A stretch of 64,000 bases of DNA from Erythrobacter sp. (GTDB lineage Bacteria; Pseudomonadota; Alphaproteobacteria; Sphingomonadales; Sphingomonadaceae), in NCBI RefSeq assembly GCF_030066995.1, contig NZ_JASJAP010000002.1:248001-312000 (forward strand). Reading direction: 5' to 3'. The translations under genes and the position numbers were made by a program. Below the pieces are notes generated by a model. The model had not been told where the DNA came from. It worked only from the letters and a program-made list of their open reading frames with translations, and did not search any database. Within the stretch, counting starts at the first letter, position 1; each line of letters opens with the position of its first letter. Shown here piece by piece: positions 27,565 to 36,866 of this stretch.

Positions 27565-30486
27565 ATGAGCACCACCGAACAGCGCGATTACAAGGACACG
27601 GTCTTCCTGCCCAAGACGAGTTTCCCGATGAAAGCGGGCCTTCCGCAGAAGGAGCCGGGTATTGCCGCGCGCTGGCAGGACATGAGCCTCTACCGCACCA
27701 TGCGCGACACCCGTGCGGGCCGGGAGAAGTTCATCCTCCACGATGGCCCGCCTTACGCCAATGGCGACATGCATATCGGGCACGCGCTCAACCACATCCT
27801 CAAAGACACGGTCTGCCGCACGCAGAACCTGATGGGCAAGGACGCGCCCTACGTGCCGGGCTGGGATTGCCACGGCCTTCCGATCGAGTGGAAGGTTGAG
27901 GAGCAATACCGCAAGAAGAAGAAGAACAAGGACGAGGTTCCCGCAAAGGAATTCCGCGCCGAATGCCGCGCCTATGCGCAAAAATGGGTCGACACCCAGC
28001 GCGAACAGCTGAAGCGTCTGGGCATCATGGGCGACTGGGACAATCCCTACCTCACCATGGACTTTCAGGCCGAGGCGACGATTGTCGCCGAGCTGATGAA
28101 GTTTGCCGAAGCGGGTAATCTCTATCGCGGCTCCAAACCGGTGATGTGGTCACCGGTGGAGAAAACCGCGCTAGCCGAGGCTGAGGTTGAGTATGAGGAC
28201 CTGACGGATAGTCCGCAGATCGATGTGGCGTTTGAGATCGTCGAAAGCCCCATCGATGACCTAGTTGGGTCAGCAGTCGCTATTTGGACCACGACGCCTT
28301 GGACCATCCCGGTGAACCAGGCATTGGCCTATGGACCGGACATTGAATATGCTTTGCTGCATGTGAACGCGGTCTTCGGAGACTATGGTAGCCCGGCAAG
28401 TCATATTCTTGTTGCCGCTGATCTTGCCGAAGCCTTCAGCAAAAGGATGGGACTGCACTCAGAGTCGGTTGATTGGCGCGGCAAAGGCTCCGATCTAGCC
28501 GGAACCAAAGTCCGTCACCCAATGCATCATCTCGGCGGGCTCTACGAAACGCTCCGCCCCATGCTGCCCGGCGACTTTGTCACCACCGACGCCGGCACAG
28601 GCATCGTCCATATGGCGCCCGACCACGGCGAGGATGATTTTGCGTTGTGCAAGGCGCACGGCATCCACCCCGTCTTCGCCGTCATGGACGATGGGCGCTA
28701 TCGCGACGATTGGCCGTGGCTCGGAGGTTCGGACGAACGCCGCCGCAGCGTCATCAACAAGCCGTTCAACGCGCCCGACGGCCCGATCTGCAACGACCTG
28801 CGCGAGGCAGGCGCGCTGCTCTCCGCCAGCGCCGATTACGAGCATTCCTACCCGCATTCCTGGCGCTCGAAGGCCAAGGTCATCTACCGCTGCACGCCGC
28901 AATGGTTCGTACCGATGGACAGAGAGCTCGACACTCCCCTCCCCTCGCGGGAGGGGTCGGGGGTGGGGGGTGCCACGCCCGCTAATGCCGAGCACCCATC
29001 CCCAACCCCTTCCCTCGAAGGAAGGGGCTCCACGCTGCGGAGCCGCGCGATGAGCGAAATCGAACGCGTCGATTTCATTCCCGCAAAAGGCCGCAACCGC
29101 ATCGGCTCGATGGTCGAGGGCCGCCCCGACTGGGTGCTCAGCCGCCAGCGCGCCTGGGGTGTTCCGATCACGCTCTTCGTGCGGCCGGACGGGACCTATC
29201 TGCAAGACCCGGCGGTCAACGCCCGCGTGGTCGAAGCGGTGCGGAAGGAAGGCGTCGATGCATGGGACGAAGCGCGCAAGGCCGAATTCCTCGGCAACGC
29301 GCACAATCCCGACGATTACGAGATGGTCACCGACATTCTCGATGTCTGGTTCGATTCCGGCTGCACCCACGCCTTTGTGCTTGAAAGCGGACGCTGGCCC
29401 GACCTGCAATGGCCCGCCAACCTGTATCTCGAAGGCTCCGACCAGCATCGCGGCTGGTTCCAGTCCTCGCTGCTCCAATCCTGCGCGACGCGGGGCCGTG
29501 CGCCCTACGATCAGGTGCTCACCCATGGCTTCACCATGGATAAGCAGGGCAAGAAGATGTCGAAGGCGCTCGGCAACACGATCAACCCGCTCACCGTCAT
29601 GGAGCAATACGGGGCGGACATCATCCGGCTGTGGGCGCTGAGCGTCGATTTCACCGAAGATCACCGGATCGGCGATGAAATCCTCAAAGGCGTGGGCGAT
29701 CAGTACCGCCGCCTGCGCAACACGTTCCGCTATCTGCTCGGCGCGCTCGATGGCTATGTCGGCGACATGTCGGACACGGGCGAAGTTCCCGAGCTGGAAG
29801 TGTATATCATTGCGCTGCTCGGCGAGCTCGACACAAAGCTGCGAAAGGCCGCCGAAGAGTACGATTTCAACACCTACACGCGGCTGCTCGTCGACTTTTG
29901 CAACGACGATCTCTCAGCCTTCTTCTTCGATATCCGCAAGGACGCGCTCTATTGCGATGGCGAGGATTCCGACCGCCGCAACGCCTATCGCGCGGTGCTC
30001 GACATGCTATTCCACGCACTGGTGCGCTACGCCGCGCCGGTGCTGGTCTTTACCGCCGAAGAAGTGTGGCAGACGCGCTATCCAGAGGATGGAGAACAGG
30101 GCGGGAGCGTTCACCTGCTCGAATGGCCAAGCGTGCCAGCGGTCCCTGCTGACAAGGCTAAGTGGGACGCACTTCGTTCGCTGCGCGAACGCGTGACCGA
30201 GGCGATCGAGCCGCTGCGCCGCGAAAAGACGATCCGTTCGAGCAACGAAGCCTTCGTTACCGTGCCCGCATCAGCCGTGCCCGAGGGTGTCACCGACGAA
30301 CAGCTTGCGGAACTGTTCATCACCGGCACCGTCACGCGCGGCGAGACGCAAGAGGTGATCGTCACCAAATCGACCGACCACAAATGCGGACGCTGCTGGC
30401 GCCATTTGCCCGACGTGGCCGAGGACGGCGCGCTGTGCGGGCGCTGCGCCAAGGTGGTGCGCGAGTGGGACGCGGCAGCGTTGTGA
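27565..30486 (+). CDS. ileS: Isoleucyl-tRNA synthetase carrying an in-frame repeat insertion
   Basis: 973 residues. Charges tRNA-Ile and edits Val-tRNA. HIGH lies at 70-73 (GDMHIGHAL), KKMSKALGN near 665-673; the editing domain spans about 190-400. A C-terminal zinc site has Cys941/944 (CGRCWR) and Cys958/961 (CGRCAK). Residues about 457-489 (TPLPSREGSGVGG through PTPSLEGRGS) have no counterpart expected in the family; they are the translation of a palindromic DNA repeat. Codon use also shifts between about 28150 and 28540. I chose the ATG at 27565. The gene overlaps lspA by four bases. Confidence 0.96.
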   Translation: MSTTEQRDYKDTVFLPKTSFPMKAGLPQKEPGIAARWQDMSLYRTMRDTRAGREKFILHDGPPYANGDMHIGHALNHILKDTVCRTQNLMGKDAPYVPGWDCHGLPIEWKVEEQYRKKKKNKDEVPAKEFRAECRAYAQKWVDTQREQLKRLGIMGDWDNPYLTMDFQAEATIVAELMKFAEAGNLYRGSKPVMWSPVEKTALAEAEVEYEDLTDSPQIDVAFEIVESPIDDLVGSAVAIWTTTPWTIPVNQALAYGPDIEYALLHVNAVFGDYGSPASHILVAADLAEAFSKRMGLHSESVDWRGKGSDLAGTKVRHPMHHLGGLYETLRPMLPGDFVTTDAGTGIVHMAPDHGEDDFALCKAHGIHPVFAVMDDGRYRDDWPWLGGSDERRRSVINKPFNAPDGPICNDLREAGALLSASADYEHSYPHSWRSKAKVIYRCTPQWFVPMDRELDTPLPSREGSGVGGATPANAEHPSPTPSLEGRGSTLRSRAMSEIERVDFIPAKGRNRIGSMVEGRPDWVLSRQRAWGVPITLFVRPDGTYLQDPAVNARVVEAVRKEGVDAWDEARKAEFLGNAHNPDDYEMVTDILDVWFDSGCTHAFVLESGRWPDLQWPANLYLEGSDQHRGWFQSSLLQSCATRGRAPYDQVLTHGFTMDKQGKKMSKALGNTINPLTVMEQYGADIIRLWALSVDFTEDHRIGDEILKGVGDQYRRLRNTFRYLLGALDGYVGDMSDTGEVPELEVYIIALLGELDTKLRKAAEEYDFNTYTRLLVDFCNDDLSAFFFDIRKDALYCDGEDSDRRNAYRAVLDMLFHALVRYAAPVLVFTAEEVWQTRYPEDGEQGGSVHLLEWPSVPAVPADKAKWDALRSLRERVTEAIEPLRREKTIRSSNEAFVTVPASAVPEGVTDEQLAELFITGTVTRGETQEVIVTKSTDHKCGRCWRHLPDVAEDGALCGRCAKVVREWDAAAL
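28932..29031. repeat. REP-like palindromic element inside ileS
   Basis: Arm 1 (28932-28968) contains CCCCTCCC-TCGC-GGGAGGGG then TCGGGGGTGGGG. Arm 2 (about 28995-29031) contains CCCATCCCC, then AACCCCTTCCCTCGAAGG and AAGGGGCTCC, nearly the reverse complement of arm 1. Each arm also folds on itself. The spacer is about 26 bases. It leaves the ileS frame open. Confidence 0.85.
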
Positions 30487-31034
30487 GCGCCTTGTCCAGC
30501 CTGTTCACCCGAGCCCGCCTGCTCGGCCTGGCGTTGGCCGCGCTGGTGGCAACCTTCGACCAGTCCACAAAGTGGTACGTGACGCGTGAACTTGGGCTCA
30601 ACCGGATCGGCGACAAGCTTGAGCTGTTGCCCTTTTTCGACCTCACCTACACGCGCAATTACGGCGTTTCGCTGGGTATGCTGGAGGCCACCAGCATGGA
30701 GATGCGCTGGCTGCTCGTGCTCTTGACGGCGGGAATAGCCCTGGTGGTGCTGGTGTGGCTGATGCGGGAGAAACGGCTCGGCGATATCCTTGGTCTCGCG
30801 CTGATCCTGGGCGGCGCGATCGGCAATATCTACGATCGCTTCACGCTCGGCTTCGTCACGGATTTCGCCGATTTGCACGTCCATATCGCTGGGGACATCT
30901 TTCGTCCCTTCCTCATATTCAACGTCGCCGACGCCGCTATCACCATCGGCGTGGTTGTAATCCTTGCCCGCGCGCTGTTTGTGAGCGAAAAGGACGCCGA
31001 CAGCGATGCGCCCTCGAGCGCTCTGGAGAATTGA
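30483..31034 (+). CDS. lspA: Lipoprotein signal peptidase (signal peptidase II)
   Basis: 183 residues, four membrane helices. Cleaves lipoprotein signal peptides after diacylglyceryl transfer to the Cys. Catalytic aspartates are expected in GAIGNIYDR and FNVADAAITIG; VATFDQSTKW and YTRNYGVSLG are further family blocks. The GTG start overlaps the ileS stop (GTGA), the common ileS-lspA pairing. Local substrates include the DUF3035, OmpA-like and MsrB lipoproteins predicted here. Confidence 0.95.
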   Translation: MSALSSLFTRARLLGLALAALVATFDQSTKWYVTRELGLNRIGDKLELLPFFDLTYTRNYGVSLGMLEATSMEMRWLLVLLTAGIALVVLVWLMREKRLGDILGLALILGGAIGNIYDRFTLGFVTDFADLHVHIAGDIFRPFLIFNVADAAITIGVVVILARALFVSEKDADSDAPSSALEN

Positions 31035-31036
31035 CT

Positions 31037-31447
31037 ATGCCCACTATCAGAACCGCCATCCTGCTGGCTGCCGCTGGCGCGACCCTTGCGTCGTGCGGAG
31101 GCGGAGGCTTGCTGAACCGCGAACGCCCCGATGAATTCGCCGTGCAGCGTCAGGCGCCGCTCGTGGTTCCGCCCGATTTCTCGCTGACCCCGCCGGCACC
31201 AGGAGCCCCGCGCCCGACCGAAGGCACCGCATCGGAACAGGCGCTTGAGGCCCTGTTCGGCGGCCCGCAAGAGCGCAGCGACATCGAACGCAGCACGCTT
31301 GACCGCGCGGGTCGGGCCATTCCGGGTATTCGCAGCCAGGTGGGCGATCCCGGCACAAACACGGTGGCCAAGGGCCGCGTCACCCGCGACATCATCGCCG
31401 CGCCAGAGGGCGATGGGGCGACCGCATCGACGCTGATTCCAAGCTGA
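31037..31447 (+). CDS. DUF3035 lipoprotein (BamF-like)
   Basis: 136 residues. Signal peptide with a lipobox ending ATLASC (Cys20), then a Gly-rich linker. RPDEFAVQRQAPLVVPPDFSL is the hallmark of DUF3035, described in alphaproteobacteria as BamF, a component of the outer-membrane beta-barrel assembly machine. The rest is low-complexity and probably flexible. It starts two bases after lspA, so it is in the same operon as its own signal peptidase. The next gene converges, with a four-base gap. Confidence 0.82.
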   Translation: MPTIRTAILLAAAGATLASCGGGGLLNRERPDEFAVQRQAPLVVPPDFSLTPPAPGAPRPTEGTASEQALEALFGGPQERSDIERSTLDRAGRAIPGIRSQVGDPGTNTVAKGRVTRDIIAAPEGDGATASTLIPS

Positions 31448-31451
31448 TCGT

Positions 31452-32759
31452 CTAAGCGCTCTGCGGGGCCACCTCGCGCACCAGAATCTTGTCGATCCGG
31501 CGGCGATCCATCGTCACGATCTCGAAACTCCAGCCCTGATCCTCAAATGTCTCGCCCGGAATGGGAAGACGCTTGAGCACCGAAAGTGCGTAGCCTGCAG
31601 CTGTCCCGAACTCCCTGTTTTCGTCGTATTCGAGGCTCAACCGGTCGGCGAGCGCGTCGGCCGAAAGCGCTCCGGAGACCAGCAGGGATCCGTCTTTGCG
31701 CTCCTCTATAAGGGGGGAGGCGCGCTGGTCTTGATCGCTGGCGAAATCGCCGACCAGCGCGGTCAACAGATCGACCGGCGTGACGATGCCTTCGAAATGG
31801 CCATATTCATCGTGGACCACAGCCATCGCGATATCGGCCGATTGCAGGACGCGCAGCGCGTCCATCGCGTCAAGCTGATCGGGCACGACCTCGGCCTTGA
31901 CCGCCATTTCGCGCAGCGAGACCGGCGCGCCGGCGACCAGAGCGGCCAGGACATCGCGCACCTTGACGATGCCGAGGATCACGTCGGGCGAGCCCTCGGC
32001 CACAGGGAGGAGCGAATGCGGGCTTTCGCGAATGATCTTGCGCAGCGTCTTGTGATTTGCGTCAACGTCGATCCAGTCAATCTCGGTGCGCGGCGTCATC
32101 AGTTCGCGCACAGGCCTCTCAGCAAGACGCACTACGCCGGTCAGGATCTGGTGCTGCTCGGCCTCGATTACACCCGAGCGCGTCGCCTCGGCAAAGATCA
32201 TCTGCAGCTCTTCCGCGGTGACGCTGCTCTGTCCTTTCGAGCGGATGCCGAAGAGGCGGATGAGAACCGCCGAGCTTGAATCGAGAACCCACACAAGCGG
32301 CGCGGCCACGGTGGCGAGTGCGGCCATCGGGCGCGCCATCACGAGGCTGATCGGCACGGCGGCGCGCAAGGCGAGCTGCTTGGGCACCAATTCGCCCACC
32401 ACAAGGCTGAGATAGGTGGTGAATGCGATCACGACAAAAAAGCCGGCTTCTTCGCCCAGTCTTGGCGGCAGGCCCAGCGCCACCAGCCGCTCGCCCACCG
32501 GACCGCCCAGATTGGCACCGGAGAACGCGCCCGCAATGATGCCGATCAGGGTGATCCCGATCTGCACGGTCGAGAGAAACTTGCCCGGCTCTGCCGCCAG
32601 CCTCAGCGCGATGCGAGCCGAAGCCGATCCTTCTTCGGCGCGTGCTTTCAGCCGCGAAGTCTTGGCTGAGACAATCGCAAGCTCGGACATGGCGAACACG
32701 CCGTTGAGCACAATCAGCCCGACGATGATGAACAGATAGGCCCAGGGAAACGGTGTCAC
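31452..32759 (-). CDS. CNNM/CBS-pair membrane protein (CorC/HlyC-like, 'hemolysin' family)
   Basis: 435 residues. N-terminal CNNM (DUF21) membrane domain with about four helices (PFPWAYLFIIVGLIVLNGVF, then FLSTVQIGITLIGIIAGAFSG, and others to about 185). Two CBS domains follow around 205-330 (VRELMTPRTEIDWID; MAVVHDEYGHFEGIVTPVDLL), then a CorC_HlyC domain at about 350-430. The family is linked to magnesium/cobalt handling; true haemolysis is not implied. The GTG at 32759 places the first helix at the N-terminus; the frame could start earlier at 32855. Confidence 0.88.
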   Translation of the reverse strand: MTPFPWAYLFIIVGLIVLNGVFAMSELAIVSAKTSRLKARAEEGSASARIALRLAAEPGKFLSTVQIGITLIGIIAGAFSGANLGGPVGERLVALGLPPRLGEEAGFFVVIAFTTYLSLVVGELVPKQLALRAAVPISLVMARPMAALATVAAPLVWVLDSSSAVLIRLFGIRSKGQSSVTAEELQMIFAEATRSGVIEAEQHQILTGVVRLAERPVRELMTPRTEIDWIDVDANHKTLRKIIRESPHSLLPVAEGSPDVILGIVKVRDVLAALVAGAPVSLREMAVKAEVVPDQLDAMDALRVLQSADIAMAVVHDEYGHFEGIVTPVDLLTALVGDFASDQDQRASPLIEERKDGSLLVSGALSADALADRLSLEYDENREFGTAAGYALSVLKRLPIPGETFEDQGWSFEIVTMDRRRIDKILVREVAPQSA

Positions 32760-32797
32760 CCTCAGAGCGCTACCACAATTCGCCGCGCTTGCCAGCG

Positions 32798-32826
32798 TTG
32801 TCGTTGCGCGCGATGTTTCGTATTCT
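32798..32826 (+). promoter_or_regulatory. Candidate promoter of the OmpA-like gene
   Basis: TTGTCG (32798-32803) and TATTCT (32821-32826) are separated by 17 bases, giving a leader of about 90 bases before the ATG at 32922. No other good pair was seen in the divergent gap. Confidence 0.45.
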
Positions 32827-32921
32827 GCGTGCGACAAATCGCACGGTGCCGTCACGCTCTACGGAACCAAAGCGCGTCAATCTGCTAAGTGGGGGCAGAC
32901 AATTCAAATGGAGGATCAATA

Positions 32922-33620
32922 ATGAAAATCAGCCGCATGTTTCTTTCAGGCACCGCCGCGCTCGCCCTGCTGGGCACCACGACAGCCTGCGTCACCGATC
33001 CGAACACCGGAGAGCGCAAGGCCTCTCGCACCGCGATTGGAGCGGGTGTGGGCGGCACGCTTGGCTATCTGCTGGGCGGCGCCATCGGCGGCGACGCAGC
33101 GCGAATCATCGGCGCTGGCATTGGTGGCTCGGCGGGCGCCGTTCTCGGCAAGCGCTACGACGATCAGATCCGAGAGCTCGACGAACAGACCGAAGGCACC
33201 GGCGTCGAGGTTGAAGAGGTGGGCGATCAAGACGCGATCCTTGTGCGCTTGCCCGACGGCGTGACCTTCGCGAGCGGGTCGGCCGACATCAATCCGGGCT
33301 TTTACGACACGCTCAATGTCGTCGCCGATAGCCTGGTCAAGTATCCCAACAGCTTGGTCGATGTGTATGGCTTTACCGACACGACCGGAAGTGACGCGCT
33401 GAACCAGCGTCTTTCCGAGGAGCGCGCACAGTCGGTCGCCGACTACCTCGCCGCGCGCGGCGTGGCGCGCAGCCGCTTTGCAACGCAGGGTTTTGGCGAA
33501 AGCTACGATCAGCTTCGGATCAAGACCGCCGATGGGGTGGATGAGCCGCTTAATCGCCGGGTGGAAATCAAGATCATCCCGATCAGCCAGGACGATGTGG
33601 TCGCCGCGCGCGGGCAGTAA
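32922..33620 (+). CDS. OmpA-family lipoprotein with glycine-zipper domain
   Basis: 232 residues. Lipoprotein signal ending TTTAC (Cys23). A glycine-zipper region (GAGVGGTLGYLLGGAIGG, then IIGAGIGGSAGAVLG) spans about 42-80, followed by an OmpA peptidoglycan-binding domain at about 105-225 with VYGFTDTTGSDALNQRLSEERAQSVADYL and NRRVEI. It likely tethers the outer membrane to peptidoglycan. GGAGG lies seven bases before the ATG at 32922. A strong terminator follows. Confidence 0.92.
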   Translation: MKISRMFLSGTAALALLGTTTACVTDPNTGERKASRTAIGAGVGGTLGYLLGGAIGGDAARIIGAGIGGSAGAVLGKRYDDQIRELDEQTEGTGVEVEEVGDQDAILVRLPDGVTFASGSADINPGFYDTLNVVADSLVKYPNSLVDVYGFTDTTGSDALNQRLSEERAQSVADYLAARGVARSRFATQGFGESYDQLRIKTADGVDEPLNRRVEIKIIPISQDDVVAARGQ

Positions 33621-33642
33621 TTCCCGAAGCCTGCTGTATCAC

Positions 33643-33672
33643 AAGGGGTCCGCTCTACTGAGCGGACCCCTT
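33643..33672. terminator. Bidirectional hairpin terminator between the OmpA-like gene and cysQ
   Basis: A perfect 13-base-pair stem, AAGGGGTCCGCTC and GAGCGGACCCCTT, encloses the loop TACT. It lies between two convergent genes; the stem itself ends in TT on the plus strand and, read from the minus strand, likewise. No long T-run, but stem strength is high. Confidence 0.8.
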
Positions 33673-33689
33673 GTCTATCTCAAAGTTCT

Positions 33690-34466
33690 CTATTTCAAAG
33701 CCCTGGCTCTCTCGGCGAGTCGCTCCACAGCCTCTTTGTGAATTCCCGGTGAGCATACGAGAACGCCGAAATCGCGCGGGTCATGCTTGTTGTAGGCAAG
33801 CGGCTTGCCAAAGGCGTCGCTCACCTGCGCGCCGGCCTCGCGCGCGATCAATGTAGCCGCAGCAATATCCCATTCAAATCCCCAGCGCAGAGTGGCCACC
33901 AGGTCCGCACGGTCATCGGCCACCATGGCAATGCGCAAGGCGATCGAGTTTGGTTTTTCAACCATGACGAGATCGGAATCGACGCTCGACAATTGATCTG
34001 TTGGCACGCGCGCTCCGGAAAACTGGGAGCGTGAGCTGGCGATAAGCGGGCGATCGTTGAGCGTCGCGCCCTTTCCGGCCTCAGCAACCCACTCCTCGCC
34101 CCGCGCTGGGGCAAGCAGAACACCGATAAGCGGCCTGCCTGCGCTCACCAGCGCGACCGAGACAGTCCAGCCCGTGCGGCCGCGCACATAATCGCGGGTT
34201 CCATCGATCGGGTCGACCAGCCAAATCAATCCGCTGTCGGTGCGCTGCTTGTCATCCGCGCTCTCTTCGGAAAGCCAGGCTGTCGAGGGCAGCAGGGCGG
34301 TCAGTTCGCGGCGCAGGAAGCGGTCTACCTCCAGATCCGCTTCGCTTACCGGATCGCCTGGCGCCTTGTCCCAGCTCCGCAGCGCATGGCCATCGCCAGG
34401 CCAGCGCGAATGCGCAACGCGGCCAGCTTCGCGGACGATGTCAAGAAGACGGGAACGGTCGATCAT
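33690..34466 (-). CDS. cysQ: 3'(2'),5'-bisphosphate nucleotidase (inositol-monophosphatase family)
   Basis: 258 residues. Hydrolyses 3'-phosphoadenosine 5'-phosphate from sulfate assimilation. Metal-binding motifs are WLSEESADD, LVDPIDGTRDYVRG and GFEWDIAAATLIAREAGA. KAPGDPVSEADLEVDRFL is typical of the CysQ branch. Stand-alone gene facing sucC across a 149-base gap. Other family members dephosphorylate inositol phosphates or histidinol phosphate, so the substrate is by best fit. Confidence 0.85.
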   Translation of the reverse strand: MIDRSRLLDIVREAGRVAHSRWPGDGHALRSWDKAPGDPVSEADLEVDRFLRRELTALLPSTAWLSEESADDKQRTDSGLIWLVDPIDGTRDYVRGRTGWTVSVALVSAGRPLIGVLLAPARGEEWVAEAGKGATLNDRPLIASSRSQFSGARVPTDQLSSVDSDLVMVEKPNSIALRIAMVADDRADLVATLRWGFEWDIAAATLIAREAGAQVSDAFGKPLAYNKHDPRDFGVLVCSPGIHKEAVERLAERARALK

Positions 34467-34615
34467 ATCCGCCTTTCGTCGTGCCCCCGCCAGAAGGCCT
34501 TTTCAAGGGCGACCAGACATGCTTAGGCGCGTTTCGACGGAACCTCTCCCCCACTCGTTTTGGCGTTCCCTAGGCGCGGACGAGGCGGGCACAACAGCAA
34601 AGGGATCACGCTGAC

Positions 34616-35830
34616 ATGAACGTCCACGAATATCAGGCCAAGGAACTGCTCAAGGAACACGGCATCGCGGTGCCCGATGGCTACGCCGCGCTGAGCGTGG
34701 AAGAGGCGGTTGAAGGCGCCAAGAAGCTTCCCGGACCGCTTTATGTCGTCAAGGCGCAGATCCATGCGGGCGGACGCGGCAAGGGCAAGTTCAAGGAACT
34801 GCCCGAGGACGCGAAGGGCGGTGTCCGCCTCGCCTTCTCGCTGGACGAAGTCGAAAGCCACGCCAAGGAAATGCTTGGCAACACGCTCGTCACCGTGCAG
34901 ACCGGCGAAGCGGGCAAGCAGGTCAACCGCCTCTACGTCACCGACGGCGTCGACATTGAGAGCGAATACTACCTTGCCATGCTGGTCGATCGTGCGAGCG
35001 GGCGCGTGGCCATGGTAGCCTCCACCGAAGGCGGCATGGACATTGAAGACGTCGCCCACGAGACGCCCGAGAAGATCACCACGATCACGATCAACCCCGC
35101 GCAGGGCTTCATGCCGCATCATGGCCGTGCCGTGGCGTTCGCGCTTGGCCTGGACGGCGACCTCAACAAGCAATGCCAGAAGCTTGCCAAGCAGCTCTAC
35201 GACGCTTTCACCGCGAGCGATTGCGACATGCTGGAGATCAACCCTCTGGTCGAAACCAAGCCCGACGCCGATGGCAAAGCGCATCTGCTGGTGCTCGACA
35301 CAAAGATGAGCTTTGATGGCAACGCGCTCTATCGTCACCCGGCCATTGAGGCGATGCGCGATGAGACCGAGGAAGACCCCGCCGAGGTTGAAGCCAGCGA
35401 ATACGACCTTGCTTACATCAAGCTCGACGGAAACATCGGCTGCATGGTCAACGGCGCAGGGCTTGCCATGGCGACGATGGACATCATCAAGCTGAACGGC
35501 GCGTTCCCGGCCAACTTCCTCGATGTAGGCGGCGGCGCGTCGACCGAGAAAGTGACGGCGGCGTTCAAGATCATCCTCAAGGATCCGGCGGTCGAGGGCA
35601 TCCTGGTCAATATCTTCGGCGGCATCATGAAGTGCGACATCATCGCCAACGGCGTGGTGCAGGCGGCCAAGGACGTGAACCTTCAGGTTCCGCTGGTGGT
35701 TCGCCTAGAGGGCACCAACGTGGAAGCGGGCAAGGAAATCCTCGCCAACTCCGGCCTCGCGATCGTCCCGGCGGACGATCTGGGCGACGCGGCGAAGAAG
35801 ATCGTCGCCGAGGTGAAGAAGGCGGCATAA
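34616..35830 (+). CDS. sucC: Succinate-CoA ligase, beta subunit
   Basis: 404 residues. ATP-grasp subunit of the TCA-cycle enzyme that makes ATP or GTP from succinyl-Co[36 protein letters not shown], the nucleotide-binding [16 protein letters not shown] and [21 protein letters not shown] with [14 protein letters not shown] are diagnostic. The alpha subunit gene sucD, commonly next door, is not in the window; the following genes are a VOC protein and, further on, etfBA. Confidence 0.96.
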   Translation: MNVHEYQAKELLKEHGIAVPDGYAALSVEEAVEGAKKLPGPLYVVKAQIHAGGRGKGKFKELPEDAKGGVRLAFSLDEVESHAKEMLGNTLVTVQTGEAGKQVNRLYVTDGVDIESEYYLAMLVDRASGRVAMVASTEGGMDIEDVAHETPEKITTITINPAQGFMPHHGRAVAFALGLDGDLNKQCQKLAKQLYDAFTASDCDMLEINPLVETKPDADGKAHLLVLDTKMSFDGNALYRHPAIEAMRDETEEDPAEVEASEYDLAYIKLDGNIGCMVNGAGLAMATMDIIKLNGAFPANFLDVGGGASTEKVTAAFKIILKDPAVEGILVNIFGGIMKCDIIANGVVQAAKDVNLQVPLVVRLEGTNVEAGKEILANSGLAIVPADDLGDAAKKIVAEVKKAA

Positions 35831-35831
35831 T

Positions 35832-36227
35832 GTGGGTAGATCGGGCCCCATAAGCGTTTGCGGCGCGATTCTGCTCACCGAGCATCCAGATGAGCTGGCG
35901 GAATTCTATATCGGACGCCTCGGCATACCGCTCAAACGTGAGGAACACGACGGTCTGCCAGCGCATTTCGGAGCTGATGTCGGCTCCTGTCACTTTGCGA
36001 TTCACCCACCGGCCAGTTTCGGGCTTGACCGACGCTCTCCGGGCGGCGTGGTGATCGCCTTGGAGATTCGCGACGTGGACCGACGCGTCGAAGATCTCCG
36101 CAATTCCGGCGTTCGCATTCTGATCGATCCTCACGATGAAGGATTTGGCCGGACAGCAACAATTGTTGATCCGGAAGGCAATTTGATCGAACTTGTCGCC
36201 CTCGACTATTCCTTCTCGGAAATTTGA
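35832..36227 (+). CDS. Glyoxalase/VOC-family protein
   Basis: 131 residues from a GTG one base after the sucC stop. Single VOC fold with a beta-alpha-beta-beta-beta repeat: [22 protein letters not shown], then [23 protein letters not shown] and the C-terminal [17 protein letters not shown] with the metal-ligand Glu. A His near ALPAHFG could be another ligand. Reaction unknown. Codon use is a little more relaxed than in sucC. Its last 22 bases overlap the convergent DUF6265 gene. Confidence 0.78.
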   Translation: MGRSGPISVCGAILLTEHPDELAEFYIGRLGIPLKREEHDGLPAHFGADVGSCHFAIHPPASFGLDRRSPGGVVIALEIRDVDRRVEDLRNSGVRILIDPHDEGFGRTATIVDPEGNLIELVALDYSFSEI

Positions 36228-36736
36228 CCCATATGTTTGAAGCGGAACAGCAACTCCCCGCCCGACTTCATCCGTACTGCTGCGACCAGGCCCTCGCGCG
36301 GCTTGTCTGCGTCGGCACATCGCAATGTCAGCGCGTAGAAGAAGGCCGCGCACGGCTCAATCGCGACGAGCCGAAAGGTCAGCATCCCTTCCTTCTCCTC
36401 CCACCCGGTCAGGTCCGCGTTGAAGTGCTTGAGCCTGAGCACCAGCGTGCCCTCTTCCTCCATCAGATAGAGATGCTCGGTGAATTGGATGTCGCCCTCA
36501 GCGGACTGCTGAACGAAAGTGCCGACCATCGTGTCGCCAGAAGGCGGCAGCCAACTCTCCATCGCAGGCGCACCGCGTATGCCGGTGCCCGCCCACTGGC
36601 CGATCAGCCAGTCCACCTGCGACAGCGCAGCAGGAGGCGATTCGAAGCCTTCCTCACCGATACGGGTCTCTTGCGCGCCGAGCGGTGCACTCGCCAACCC
36701 GACCGCGACCCAAAACGCTGCAAAAAATCCTCGCAT
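36206..36736 (-). CDS. Exported DUF6265-type protein
   Basis: 176 residues. A clear signal peptide (MRGFFAAFWVAVGLASAPLGAQ) precedes a lipocalin-like beta-barrel domain beginning VDWLIGQWAGTG and ending KHMGQI; the pattern SQVDWLIGQW with ESWLPPSGDTMVGTF is that of DUF6265. Function unknown. The ATG at 36736 has a GGAGG-type ribosome site; an upstream start would disrupt the signal peptide. Confidence 0.72.
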   Translation of the reverse strand: MRGFFAAFWVAVGLASAPLGAQETRIGEEGFESPPAALSQVDWLIGQWAGTGIRGAPAMESWLPPSGDTMVGTFVQQSAEGDIQFTEHLYLMEEEGTLVLRLKHFNADLTGWEEKEGMLTFRLVAIEPCAAFFYALTLRCADADKPREGLVAAVRMKSGGELLFRFKHMGQISEKE

Positions 36737-36866
36737 TGTCTCTTCCCTCCCGTTTCCCATGTAGCGCAGAGGGCCAAATTGACCTAGCAGCGCAAAGGCA
36801 GCCTATGGACCATGCGCCAGACGCATCGGGTGCAATCTGAGTTGCAGGGAATAGCAGGCGATCAAC

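Noticed and set aside
28932..29031. Intein or group I intron in ileS
   Set aside because: About 33 residues are far too few and lack splicing motifs; the DNA palindrome explains the insert.
31452..32759. Haemolysin toxin
   Set aside because: The family name is historical; CNNM plus CBS domains point to ion transport or its control.
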